Below, in pieces: positions 44,435 to 52,411 of a stretch of DNA of 64,000 nt. The position numbers and the translations under genes are program-made. Below the pieces are notes generated by a model. That model did not search any database, was not told where the DNA came from, and saw only the letters and a program-made list of their open reading frames with translations. The stretch covers positions 496,001 to 560,000 of the forward strand of contig NZ_FSRM01000001.1 in NCBI RefSeq assembly GCF_900141745.1. The letters run 5' to 3'. The DNA is from Paraburkholderia phenazinium. GTDB lineage: Bacteria; Pseudomonadota; Gammaproteobacteria; Burkholderiales; Burkholderiaceae. The stretch's first letter is position 1; every line of letters begins with the position of its first letter.

Positions 44435-44474
44435 AGTGTTGGTTCTCCTGGGTGCACGTCTGGCGCGACGCCCG

Positions 44475-45236
44475 TTAGCTGAAGCTGAGCAACTGGTTGG
44501 CGGACTGATCGTTCTGATCGGCGTTTTGGATCATCTTCGTCTGCATGTCGAACTGCCGCGCATTGGTGATCATCGAAACCATTGCGTTGACCGGGCTCAC
44601 GTTGCTGCCCTCGAGCGATTCGGGTGCCAGCGTGACAGTGGGATCGGCGTCGGCAGGGTTGCCGTCAGCAGTACGGAACATGCCGTCGTCGCCGCGCTTC
44701 AATGTGCCCGCTGCGGGCTTCACGAGCTTCAACTGGTCGATGACCGCGATCGCCGTGGCCGGGTCTCCCGGCGCAAGCGCCGAAACCGTGCCGTCCTTGC
44801 CGATCGTGATCTGCGAGCCAGGCGGCACCGAGATCGGACCGCCCGTGCCGACTACCGGCAGGTTGGTCGCATTCACCAGCTGGCCGTTCTGGTCGATATG
44901 CAGATTGCCGGCACGCGTATAGGCCTCGCCACCGTCGGCGGTCTGCACGCTCAACCAGCCGTCGCCCTGGATCGCGACGTCGAGCGGGTTGCCGGTCTGC
45001 TGGATCGGTCCGGGCGTTTCGTCCGCACCCGGTGTCGACGACAACACGAACGTGCGTGTCGTGCTGTCGTTGACTGAGCTGCCGTCGCCGAACGACATCG
45101 GTACCGCGCGAAACGTCTCGAGCTGGGCGCGAAACCCGGTGGTCGACGTGTTCGCGAGATTGTTCGCGACAATGGCCTGCTGCTCGAGCGCCTGGGTGGC
45201 GCCCGACATCGCGGTATAAATCAGACGGTCGGTCAT
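44475..45236 (-). CDS. flgF: Flagellar proximal rod protein FlgF
   Basis: Proximal rod subunit, 253 aa. It opens [20 protein letters not shown] and has [40 protein letters not shown] and the C-terminal [20 protein letters not shown], the short-rod-protein pattern lacking the FlgG-type L-stretch. It lies 20 bp downstream of flgE. Confidence 0.96.
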   Translation of the reverse strand: MTDRLIYTAMSGATQALEQQAIVANNLANTSTTGFRAQLETFRAVPMSFGDGSSVNDSTTRTFVLSSTPGADETPGPIQQTGNPLDVAIQGDGWLSVQTADGGEAYTRAGNLHIDQNGQLVNATNLPVVGTGGPISVPPGSQITIGKDGTVSALAPGDPATAIAVIDQLKLVKPAAGTLKRGDDGMFRTADGNPADADPTVTLAPESLEGSNVSPVNAMVSMITNARQFDMQTKMIQNADQNDQSANQLLSFS

Positions 45237-45256
45237 TCGTTCGGCTCCTGTTGCCC

Positions 45257-46756
45257 TTACATGTTGATCAGGGTCTGGTCAACGGTCTGCTGCGTCTTGA
45301 TCGTCTGCGCGTTCGCCTGATAGTCGCGTTGCGCCGTGATCAGGTTGACCAGTTCGTTGGTCAGGTCCACGTTCGAATCTTCCACCGCGCCGCCTTGCAG
45401 CGTGCCGTGGTTGGTGCTGCCCGGCGTCGAGATCTGCGCTGCGCCCGACGCGGCGGTCTGTGCGTACTCGTTGTTGCCGAGGTCGACGAGGCCGTTCGGA
45501 TCGTTGAAGTTGGCGAGCACGACCTGGCCGAGCGAGGCCGTCTGACCGTTCGAATAGTTGCCGGTGAGAATGCCGGTCGTGCCGACCGTGAAGCTCGTCA
45601 GCTGGCCGGCGGCAAAGCCGTTCTGCTGCAGGTTGTTCACGCCGTCCGTGCTGCCGTACTGGGTCGTACCGGCAAGATCCAGCGTCAGCGCCTGCGGCGT
45701 GCCGGAACCGTCGGTGTTCGGAATCGTGAAGGCGATCGAGTCCGACGCGGTCGTAGACGCGACACTCGTGATGCCGGTCAGCGCGCCGGAGGTGTTGAAA
45801 CTTGCCGTGCCGACCAGACTTGCCGTGCCGCCTGCGACGCCTGCGTAGACGTCCCATGCGCCGGAGCCGGTCTTGGCGAAGTACATGTTGACCGTCTGCG
45901 AGCCGCCCAGCGAGTCGTACACCTGGGTCGAAGTCGAGTAGTTGTAGGTCGACGAGTTGCTTGCGTCGAAAGTGGTTGGGGTCGGCGTAACCGCTACCGT
46001 GTCACCGGCTGCTGCCGTACCCGTCAGCGTGACCGTCTGGCCATTGCCCAGCGTAATGGCGGTGCCTGCCGTGTAGGTTCCGCTGCTGTCGTTAGCGGCG
46101 TTGTCGGCGTCGGTTACCGTGTACGCCGTCGGGCTCGTAAAGGTAATCGTGTAGTCGTCGTTATTCGATCCAGCCGAAGCGGTCGTAATCGTCGCACCGC
46201 TGCTCGCCAGCGTCCCGGTCGTGGTCACATTCACAGCCGGCGTGCCGAGCATCAGCGAATCCTGAGCGTCCAGGTTGAGCTGCGCCGTAATGGTGGTGGT
46301 CTGCGTCGGTGCGATGTTGGTAGTCGGCACGGTCAGCGGCACCGTTTGCGCGCTGTTGATGATGCCGCTGGAATTCGCGGCATAGCCCATCAGCTCGAGT
46401 CCTTGAGCGTTCACGATATTGCCCGTGTTGCTGAGCTGGAACACGCCGTTGCGCGAATACGTGAGCGAGCCGTTATTCGACATCTGGAAAAAGCCGTTGC
46501 CGTTGATGGCGACATCCAGTGCCTGGCCGGTCGTATTGATCGTGCCTTGCGAGAACTGCTGCTGCACTTCGGCGAGCTGCGTGCCGATACCGATCTGGTT
46601 GTTCACGGCCGTGGCAACCGAGTTCGCATACATATCGGCGAACACTGCCGTACCGCTCTTGAAGCCGATCGTATCCGAGTTGGCAATGTTGTTGCCGATC
46701 ACGTCGAGATCGCTCGATGCAGCCCCGAGGCCGCTCAAACCCTGCTGATAACCCAT
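45257..46756 (-). CDS. flgE: Flagellar hook protein FlgE
   Basis: Universal-joint hook subunit, 499 aa. N-terminal MGYQQGLSGLGAASSDLDVI, GNNIANSDTIGFKSGTAVFA; D1 core [21 protein letters not shown]-terminal VEDSNVDLTNELVNLITAQR. About 100 residues longer than the enteric hook protein: residues about 200-260 are a Thr-rich beta insert (DYTITFTSP, AYTVTDADN, TVTLTGTAAAGDTVAVTP) resembling segments in FlgK and FlgL. It follows flgD by 49 bp. Confidence 0.96.
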   Translation of the reverse strand: MGYQQGLSGLGAASSDLDVIGNNIANSDTIGFKSGTAVFADMYANSVATAVNNQIGIGTQLAEVQQQFSQGTINTTGQALDVAINGNGFFQMSNNGSLTYSRNGVFQLSNTGNIVNAQGLELMGYAANSSGIINSAQTVPLTVPTTNIAPTQTTTITAQLNLDAQDSLMLGTPAVNVTTTGTLASSGATITTASAGSNNDDYTITFTSPTAYTVTDADNAANDSSGTYTAGTAITLGNGQTVTLTGTAAAGDTVAVTPTPTTFDASNSSTYNYSTSTQVYDSLGGSQTVNMYFAKTGSGAWDVYAGVAGGTASLVGTASFNTSGALTGITSVASTTASDSIAFTIPNTDGSGTPQALTLDLAGTTQYGSTDGVNNLQQNGFAAGQLTSFTVGTTGILTGNYSNGQTASLGQVVLANFNDPNGLVDLGNNEYAQTAASGAAQISTPGSTNHGTLQGGAVEDSNVDLTNELVNLITAQRDYQANAQTIKTQQTVDQTLINM

Positions 46757-46805
46757 GACGTATTCTCCGTTCCGGGAAATGTCTAAATCTGGTTGAACTG
46801 ATTGC

Positions 46806-47528
46806 TTAGAGGACTGCCGCGACCGAAGTCAGGGCGACCGTATTGCCATTCGACAGCACGAGACTCGGTGCGCCGCCGGTACCCTGTACGACGCTTTCCA
46901 CGGTACCCGGGGTCAGGGTCGTGCCAACGCCTGCAGCACCGTTGATCGTGCCGGTGGCGGTGATCGTGTAGGTGCCCGTCGGCAGTGCGGCACCCGTCGA
47001 ATCGACCGGGGTCCACGTGACCGGCACGGTGCCGGCCGGTTGCGCGCCCAGATCGAGCGTGTTGACGATCTGGCCTGCCGAGTTCACGACGTTGACCTTC
47101 ATGTCCGACGCCGCCGAGGCCAGCTGCACGCCGAATTCGGTCGCCTTGCCGGAGGTCACCGAAATGGAATTGCCTGGGGCCAGCACGCTGGAACCGATCA
47201 GCAGTGCAGCCTGCGAGGTCTGGCCTGCGTTGAGCTGCGTCGCCAGCGAGCTGAGCGACGTGTTCAACTGGCTGATGCCCGTCACGGTGTCGATCTGCGC
47301 GAGCTGCGAGGTCATCTGCGAGCTGTCCATCGGATTGGTCGGATCCTGGTTCTGCATCTGCGTAATCAGCAGCTGCAGGAAGGTGCTTTGCAGATTCGCA
47401 CCCGAGGTCGCCGAGCTGCTCGAGCTGCTGCTCGACGCACTGCTCGCCGAGCCCGTGCCGTTCATGGTATCGAGCAGCGTCTGCGAGACCTGGGTCCCGC
47501 TGCCGCCGATGGTGGTTGAAGTAGTCAA
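46806..47528 (-). CDS. flgD: Flagellar hook cap/scaffold protein FlgD
   Basis: Hook-capping scaffold that is shed after hook completion, 240 aa. The conserved N-terminal export and capping part reads STFLQLLITQMQNQDPTNPM and DSSQMTSQLAQIDTVTGISQ; the C-terminal part is a Tudor/FnIII-like beta domain (GTYTITATGTINGAAGVGTT). A Ser-rich run (about residues 25-40) precedes the core. In the operon between flgC and flgE. Confidence 0.95.
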   Translation of the reverse strand: MTTSTTIGGSGTQVSQTLLDTMNGTGSASSASSSSSSSSATSGANLQSTFLQLLITQMQNQDPTNPMDSSQMTSQLAQIDTVTGISQLNTSLSSLATQLNAGQTSQAALLIGSSVLAPGNSISVTSGKATEFGVQLASAASDMKVNVVNSAGQIVNTLDLGAQPAGTVPVTWTPVDSTGAALPTGTYTITATGTINGAAGVGTTLTPGTVESVVQGTGGAPSLVLSNGNTVALTSVAAVL

Positions 47529-47539
47529 GGAGGCGCTCC

Positions 47540-47965
47540 TCAGGTTCCGATCGTGAGTGTTTTCAGCATCAACTGCTTCGCTGTGTTCAAGGTTTCGACG
47601 TTCGCCTGGTAAGCGCGCGACGCCGAGATCATGTTGACCATTTCTTCCACCGGATCGACGTTCGGCATCGTGACGTAGCCGTTCGCGTCGGCCGCGGGGT
47701 TGCCCGGGTCGTAGGTCTGCTTCATCGGCGTCGGATCGTCGACCACGCCGGTCACCTGCACACCGCCCACCTGCTGGCCGGATGCGGTGCGCGCGCCGCC
47801 GATCGGGTTGACCGCGAACACGACCTGCTTGGCCTTGTACGGCTGGCCGTCAGGACCCGTCGTGCTGTCGGCGTTCGCCAGGTTCGACGCCGTCACGTTG
47901 AGCCGCTGCGATTCGGCCGACATGGCCGAACCGGCGACATTGAAAATATTCATCAGGGATGGCAT
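47540..47965 (-). CDS. flgC: Flagellar proximal rod protein FlgC
   Basis: Proximal rod subunit, 141 aa. It begins [20 protein letters not shown] with [20 protein letters not shown], and ends [36 protein letters not shown]. The ATG at 47965 with GGAGAAGC upstream is the real start; the frame is open further but outside the family. 11 bp before flgD. Confidence 0.96.
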   Translation of the reverse strand: MPSLMNIFNVAGSAMSAESQRLNVTASNLANADSTTGPDGQPYKAKQVVFAVNPIGGARTASGQQVGGVQVTGVVDDPTPMKQTYDPGNPAADANGYVTMPNVDPVEEMVNMISASRAYQANVETLNTAKQLMLKTLTIGT

Positions 47966-48073
47966 AGCTTCTCCGACCTCTCCTGCCGGCAGGTTCCGGC
48001 TTGATTGTTTCCCGTGGGCGTGGTTTTTAGCGGTTACATCCAGCATGTGCGCCGGTCGTCGCACCGGACTCCA

Positions 48074-48571
48074 TCAGGAGCCCGACGTGATCACCGACAG
48101 CATCGATTTGATCTGATTCGAAACTTCCGTCATGGCCGACTCGAAGTGCAGCGAGTTATCGGCGAACTGCACGCGTTCCGCGTCGAGGTCCACCGTGTTG
48201 CCGTCGAGCGAGGGTTGAGTCGGAATGCGGTACTGCAACTGGCCGTAGTCGTCACTCGGACCGCCGGTCGCAATCAGGCTGGCCTTGCCGGCCATGTGGC
48301 CCGGTTCGGTCGAGGCCATCGTCATGCCGCTCGTCACGCCGGCAGGTTGCGCCATCGCCAGCGTCGAGTTGTTCGATGCGCCGGTGCCGGTGCTGCTGCC
48401 GTCCGTCTTTCTCAGAGCGCCCGCGAGCGTCGACGAGAAATCGACGTCACGCGCCTTGTAGTTCGGCGTGTCGGCATTCGCAATGTTCGACGACAGCAGT
48501 TCCTGCCGGTAGGAGCGGACATCGAGCGCCTGACGGCCAAAGGCGAATTCGGCATCGAGTTTATCTAGCAT
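48074..48571 (-). CDS. flgB: Flagellar proximal rod protein FlgB
   Basis: Most cell-proximal rod protein, 165 aa, slightly long. Motifs: LDVRSYRQELLSSNIANADT, PNYKARDVDFSSTLAGALRK and the C-terminal FADNSLHFESAMTEVSNQIK. GGAGATTTTTC precedes the ATG. It heads the leftward flg operon and diverges from flgA; the 220-bp gap between them must carry class II promoters for both, but I could not define FlhDC boxes by eye. Confidence 0.96.
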   Translation of the reverse strand: MLDKLDAEFAFGRQALDVRSYRQELLSSNIANADTPNYKARDVDFSSTLAGALRKTDGSSTGTGASNNSTLAMAQPAGVTSGMTMASTEPGHMAGKASLIATGGPSDDYGQLQYRIPTQPSLDGNTVDLDAERVQFADNSLHFESAMTEVSNQIKSMLSVITSGS

Positions 48572-48791
48572 GAAAAATCTCCGGATAACGTTCCCGCGTC
48601 TGGCGCTCGATCAGGGAGCACAACATCTGCGGCGACCCAAAAGGGCTTTTTGCATGAGATGCATCTTAGGCGGGGCAGGCAAGCGGCAATCTTCTGAATA
48701 ACCGGGGAAGGTCGCCTCTATTCAACGTTTGCGCCAGGAGCCGCGTCACTAGAATGCAACTCGTACCCTTGCCTCACGCTGGAGATGCACG

Positions 48792-50357
48792 ATGGCCCGA
48801 TCCACTCCCGATGTGCTGCCGCCGCGGCGCCGCATCGTTGCACGACACACTGCCGCCTGGCTGGTGTGTGCCGTGGCGGGTGCGTGGTGTGCGTCTGCGG
48901 CATTGGCCCAGGAGGCCGGCGGCCCGATCGTGATTCCCGGTCCGGGCGAACAGAACCCCGCCGATCTCGCGCGCATGACCGCGCTGGCGACTTCCAGCAA
49001 TGCCAGCCCGCGGACGATCAACCCGCAGCTCGCGGCGACGCTCGCACCGCCTGCACAGTCTTCGACGCCGCAATCGACCGACCGCTTTACCAGGCTGTCG
49101 AACGCGAGCGGTGCCATTGTGATTCCGGGTACCGATGAGGCATCCGCGCCCGGCGCGCCAGATGTTCCGGCGAACACGACGGTCATCCAGCAAGCCAGCC
49201 CGGCGAATACGGCCAGCCTTACCCGCGTCAATATGAATCCCGCGCTCGCCGCGAGCCAGGTCGTGCCGGTGGTCGTCACGTCGATGCCGGCGCGTGCGAC
49301 GTACGGCGCCGCACTGCGGCCCGTGAATGCCGCCCCGGCTGCCGCACCTGTCGGCGTACCGGCCGTGGCACCCGCCGTGACCGCTGCGAGCAGCGTCGAA
49401 ATCGACAGCCTCGCTTCGCGCGGCGAGCCGCCCGAACTGGGCGCAAGCGCGGCAGGCCGCAATCCGGCGCCTCACGTTGCTGCCGCGCCGGCTCAAACGA
49501 CACTCCCCGTAAAGAATCAGGCGCAGGCGCTGGCGGAAGCCGCGCAGCGCGCGCAGGCAATTCAGGCGCTGCAACAGGCTCAGGCGGCTCAGGCCGTTCA
49601 GGCGCTGCAGCGAGCGCAGACTCCGCAACCGGCGCCCAAGCCGGTGGTGGCCGCCTCCAGGGTTCAACCGGTCCAGACTGCTGCCGCAATTCAGGCATCG
49701 CAGCCGGCTCAGGCCAGCCAGCCCGTGCCCGAAGGTCAGGAAGACGGCCAGCTGATCCACACCGCCGCGCTGGACTTTCTCAAACAGCAGGCCAATGGCC
49801 TGCCGGGCCAGGTCGAACTGAGCGTTGCCCAGGCTTTCCCGCGCGGGCTTGCCGCCTGCGACACGCTGCAGGCGTTCATGCCGCCCGGCGCGCGCCTGTG
49901 GGGCCGCACGACGGTGGCGGTGCGCTGCACGAGTGGCCACCCATGGACGGTCTGGCTGCAGGCGAAAGTCTCGATCCATGCGACTTACTACGTCGCCGCG
50001 CGGGCAATGATGCCTGGCGAGGTGATTTCCGACGCCGATCTGGTTCCTCGCGACGGCGACCTGACCCTGCTGCCGGCGTCGATCGTCACCGTGCCGTCAC
50101 AGGCAGTCGGTTCGGTCACGTTGATGCGCGTGAGTATGGGCTTTCCGCTGCGTCAGGACATGCTGAAGAGCGCCGCCCAGGTGACGGCCGGACAGAGTGT
50201 GCGGGTGGTGGCGCAGGGCGACGGCTTCTCGATTTCGTCGGAAGGCAGCGCGCTCAGCAATGCGACGCCAGGGCAACCGGTCAGGGTGAAAACCTCAACC
50301 GGGCAGATCCTGATGGGAATCGTGAAGGACAGTTCGACGGTCCAGATCCAGATGTAG
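48792..50357 (+). CDS. flgA: P-ring assembly chaperone FlgA with long N-terminal extension
   Basis: Periplasmic chaperone for FlgI. 521 aa, more than twice the usual about 220. Signal peptide at residues 1-40 (TAAWLVCAVAGAWCASAALA). Residues 41-240 are Ala/Pro/Thr-rich and hold two related segments, each opening with IVIPG (46-50 and 109-113) and later NPQLAA / NPALAA. Residues 243-280 are an Ala/Gln coiled-coil-like run. Only residues about 318-521 are the FlgA fold with its SAF-type core (AARAMMPGEVISDADLVPRD; AQVTAGQSVRVVAQGDGFSI; GQPVRVKTSTGQILMGIV). GGAGATGCACG precedes the ATG. The extension is unexplained. Confidence 0.9.
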   Translation: MARSTPDVLPPRRRIVARHTAAWLVCAVAGAWCASAALAQEAGGPIVIPGPGEQNPADLARMTALATSSNASPRTINPQLAATLAPPAQSSTPQSTDRFTRLSNASGAIVIPGTDEASAPGAPDVPANTTVIQQASPANTASLTRVNMNPALAASQVVPVVVTSMPARATYGAALRPVNAAPAAAPVGVPAVAPAVTAASSVEIDSLASRGEPPELGASAAGRNPAPHVAAAPAQTTLPVKNQAQALAEAAQRAQAIQALQQAQAAQAVQALQRAQTPQPAPKPVVAASRVQPVQTAAAIQASQPAQASQPVPEGQEDGQLIHTAALDFLKQQANGLPGQVELSVAQAFPRGLAACDTLQAFMPPGARLWGRTTVAVRCTSGHPWTVWLQAKVSIHATYYVAARAMMPGEVISDADLVPRDGDLTLLPASIVTVPSQAVGSVTLMRVSMGFPLRQDMLKSAAQVTAGQSVRVVAQGDGFSISSEGSALSNATPGQPVRVKTSTGQILMGIVKDSSTVQIQM

Positions 50358-50466
50358 ATACCCGGGATCTGAACCTGAAAATGGCGCCCGTGACAGTGGC
50401 GTTCAAAGGGTTTTGGGGGAAGAAGGCGGCCGGTGGGGCCGTTACAAACGGATACATCGATTGAGC

Positions 50467-50494
50467 TAAAGTTTGGTTTCTTGAATGCCGTTAA
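50467..50494 (+). promoter_or_regulatory. Sigma-28 (FliA) promoter for flgMN
   Basis: TAAAGTTT at 50467-50474 (perfect match), 12 bp, GCCGTTAA at 50487-50494 (7/8). It stands 28 bp before the flgM ATG, giving FliA-dependent feedback on its own anti-sigma factor as in enterics. Confidence 0.8.
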
Positions 50495-50522
50495 AGGAAT
50501 CAAATAGTTCAGGAAGCCAATC

Positions 50523-50879
50523 GTGAAAATCGATTCCACCACCAATAGCATGCCGGACAGTCTGACGGGCAGCGCGGCAACGCGTACCCAGCAGGACAGC
50601 TCGGCCCCGGCGGCTTCGACCGCCCAAAGCGCGGCAGCCGCCGCGCAAGCCGCCACCGGCTCGGGTGGCGACGCGAATGTGAGCCTGTCGGGCCTGTCGT
50701 CCAGCCTGCGCAGCCTGGCGGCATCGGGTTCGGCAGACATCGACACCGCTCACGTCGAATCGATCAAGCAGGCCATCAAGAACGGCACGCTGACGATCGA
50801 TCCGGGCAAGATTGCTGACGGCGTGCTCGACACGACGCGCAGTTTGTTGCAAACGAGAGCCCCGGCGACCGGCAATTGA
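50523..50879 (+). CDS. flgM: Anti-sigma-28 factor FlgM
   Basis: Holds FliA inactive until the hook is complete and FlgM is secreted; 118 aa, mostly disordered. N-terminal MKIDSTTNSMPDSLTGSAAT is the export part after a GTG/ATG start. The FliA-binding C-terminal half is ANVSLSGLSSSLRSLAASGS, DIDTAHVESIKQAIKNGTLT and IDPGKIADGVLDTTRSLLQT, a clear FlgM signature. First gene of flgMN, directly behind a FliA promoter. Confidence 0.94.
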   Translation: MKIDSTTNSMPDSLTGSAATRTQQDSSAPAASTAQSAAAAAQAATGSGGDANVSLSGLSSSLRSLAASGSADIDTAHVESIKQAIKNGTLTIDPGKIADGVLDTTRSLLQTRAPATGN

Positions 50880-50913
50880 GGTTGGACGCCGCGAGGCGTC
50901 ACCTTGAAACCCG

Positions 50914-50934
50914 GCCCGCACGCTTTGTGCGGGC
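50914..50934 (+). other. Stem-loop between flgM and flgN
   Basis: GCCCGCAC (50914-50921) pairs with GTGCGGGC (50927-50934) around a 5-nt loop. No T-run follows, so it is more likely an RNA stability or translation element that tunes flgN than a full terminator. Confidence 0.45.
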
Positions 50935-50953
50935 GCCGTGAGAGCGACTTGTG

Positions 50954-51397
50954 ATGAAAGACGCGCTGCTTGCCACTGTGATCGATGAGTACTCGACCAT
51001 CGAAGAATTCGCTTCTGTTCTGGCTATCGAGCAGAAAGCGCTAACCCAGGTGGAACCGGCCGAGATGTTGCGGCCGGTTGTCGAAAAGAAAACCGAACTG
51101 GTCGGCAAGCTGGCCTCGCTCGAGAAGATCCGCGACGCGCAGCTCGCCGAAATGGGTCTGCCGGCCGGATGGAACGGCATCGAGCTAGCCGCCGGGCGCG
51201 ACCCGAAGCTCGCCGAGCAGTGGTCGTTGCTGCAGCAATCGGTAGAGCGCGCACGCCGCTCCAACAAGACCAACGGTGTGCTGATCCGCACCCGCATGGA
51301 ATACAACCAGCGCGCCCTCGAGGTGCTGCAGGTGCGTCCGAAAAAGCCCTCGCTGTATGGGCCGGATGGACGAGTGCCAGGGTTCGGCGGCCTGTAA
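50954..51397 (+). CDS. flgN: FlgK/FlgL export chaperone FlgN
   Basis: Cytoplasmic helical chaperone for the hook-junction proteins FlgK and FlgL, 147 aa. The long-helix pattern (YSTIEEFASVLAIEQKALTQ; LRPVVEKKTELVGKLASLEK; NGVLIRTRMEYNQRALEVLQ) and place after flgM identify it. A GTG at 50951 directly before the ATG could also start translation. No terminator is seen on its strand; the hairpin at 51554 belongs to the convergent fliA. Confidence 0.9.
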   Translation: MKDALLATVIDEYSTIEEFASVLAIEQKALTQVEPAEMLRPVVEKKTELVGKLASLEKIRDAQLAEMGLPAGWNGIELAAGRDPKLAEQWSLLQQSVERARRSNKTNGVLIRTRMEYNQRALEVLQVRPKKPSLYGPDGRVPGFGGL

Positions 51398-51553
51398 TTC
51401 CGGACGCTCCCCCGCTCATCGAACTCCAATCCAGTCTGTCCTGAATGCTCGCTGAGTCGGTCTGACCGTTTTCAGACCAACTCAGCGCAGCCTGCCGTTT
51501 GGCGCCTGTCCGCCACCTGCGCTTGCCGCACTTTTCCTGCTTTCCTCTCAGCA

Positions 51554-51590
51554 CAAAAAAAGCGCCGTCCCTTTACATCGGGACGGCGCT
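51554..51590 (-). terminator. Intrinsic terminator of the flhF-flhG-fliA transcript
   Basis: In the leftward direction AGCGCCGTCCC (complement of 51580-51590) pairs with GGGACGGCGCT (complement of 51561-51571), an 11-bp perfect stem, followed by seven T (complement of 51554-51560). It stands 58 bp past the fliA stop. Confidence 0.92.
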
Positions 51591-51648
51591 CATTGCGCTT
51601 GAATCATGAGCGGCGGGTAACGGCGGTGAACCGCCGGCCGCCGTGGTG

Positions 51649-52383
51649 TTACTCCGCTTCAGCCTTGGCCCAGGCCATCTCGCGCAGACGCGTGCGCAGC
51701 CGTGCAACCGCCTGGCTATGCAGCTGGCAAACCCGCGATTCGCTAACTTCCATCACCGCACCGATCTCGCGCAGATTCATGCCGCGTTCGTAGTAGAGCG
51801 ACATCAACAGCTTTTCGCGTTCCGGCAGACGCTCGATCGCTTCGACCAGCGCCGAGCGCAGGCTTTCGTCGAGCAGTGCCGAGAGCGGGTCCGAATGATC
51901 GACGCAGTAGCGGTCGAGGAACGGCTCATCGTCGGCGGAGCGATCGAAGTCTTCGTAGTAGATCAGCTGGCTGCCATGCAGGTCCTGCAGCATCGCCTGA
52001 TACTCGTCGAGCGGCATCTTGAGGTGACCGGCAATTTCCGTCTCGCTCGCCGAACGGCCGAGTGTCTGTTCGACCTGATGCACGGCCGTCTCCACCTCGC
52101 GCGAGGTGCGGCGCAGGCTGCGCGGCAGCCAGTCGTTGCTGCGCAACTCGTCGAGCATCGCGCCGCGGATCCGCTGGCTCGCATACGTTTCGAACTGCGC
52201 GCCCTGGTCTTCCTTGTAGCGACTCGCAGCATCCAGCAGGCCGATCATGCCGGCCTGAATCAGATCGTCGAGATCGACACTCGCCGGCATCTTCGCTACC
52301 AGCTGCAAGCCGAGCCGCCGCACCAGCGGTGCGTATTTGGTCAGAACCTCGGCTTGGGAAATCTTTCCCTGAGCGTTGTACAT
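51649..52383 (-). CDS. fliA: Flagellar sigma factor FliA (sigma-28)
   Basis: RNA polymerase sigma factor for late flagellar and chemotaxis genes, 244 aa. Region 2 reads VDLDDLIQAGMIGLLDAASR and FETYASQRIRGAMLDELRSN; region 3 LGRSASETEIAGHLKMPLDE; region 4 LPEREKLLMSLYYERGMNLR, EIGAVMEVSESRVCQLHSQA. Its likely targets in this window are the FliA-like promoters before fliS, flgK, ycgR and flgM. It is the last gene of the flhF-flhG-fliA group. Confidence 0.97.
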   Translation of the reverse strand: MYNAQGKISQAEVLTKYAPLVRRLGLQLVAKMPASVDLDDLIQAGMIGLLDAASRYKEDQGAQFETYASQRIRGAMLDELRSNDWLPRSLRRTSREVETAVHQVEQTLGRSASETEIAGHLKMPLDEYQAMLQDLHGSQLIYYEDFDRSADDEPFLDRYCVDHSDPLSALLDESLRSALVEAIERLPEREKLLMSLYYERGMNLREIGAVMEVSESRVCQLHSQAVARLRTRLREMAWAKAEAE

Positions 52384-52411
52384 CGTGCTCCCCTTGTCCG
52401 CGCCCCGCCCT

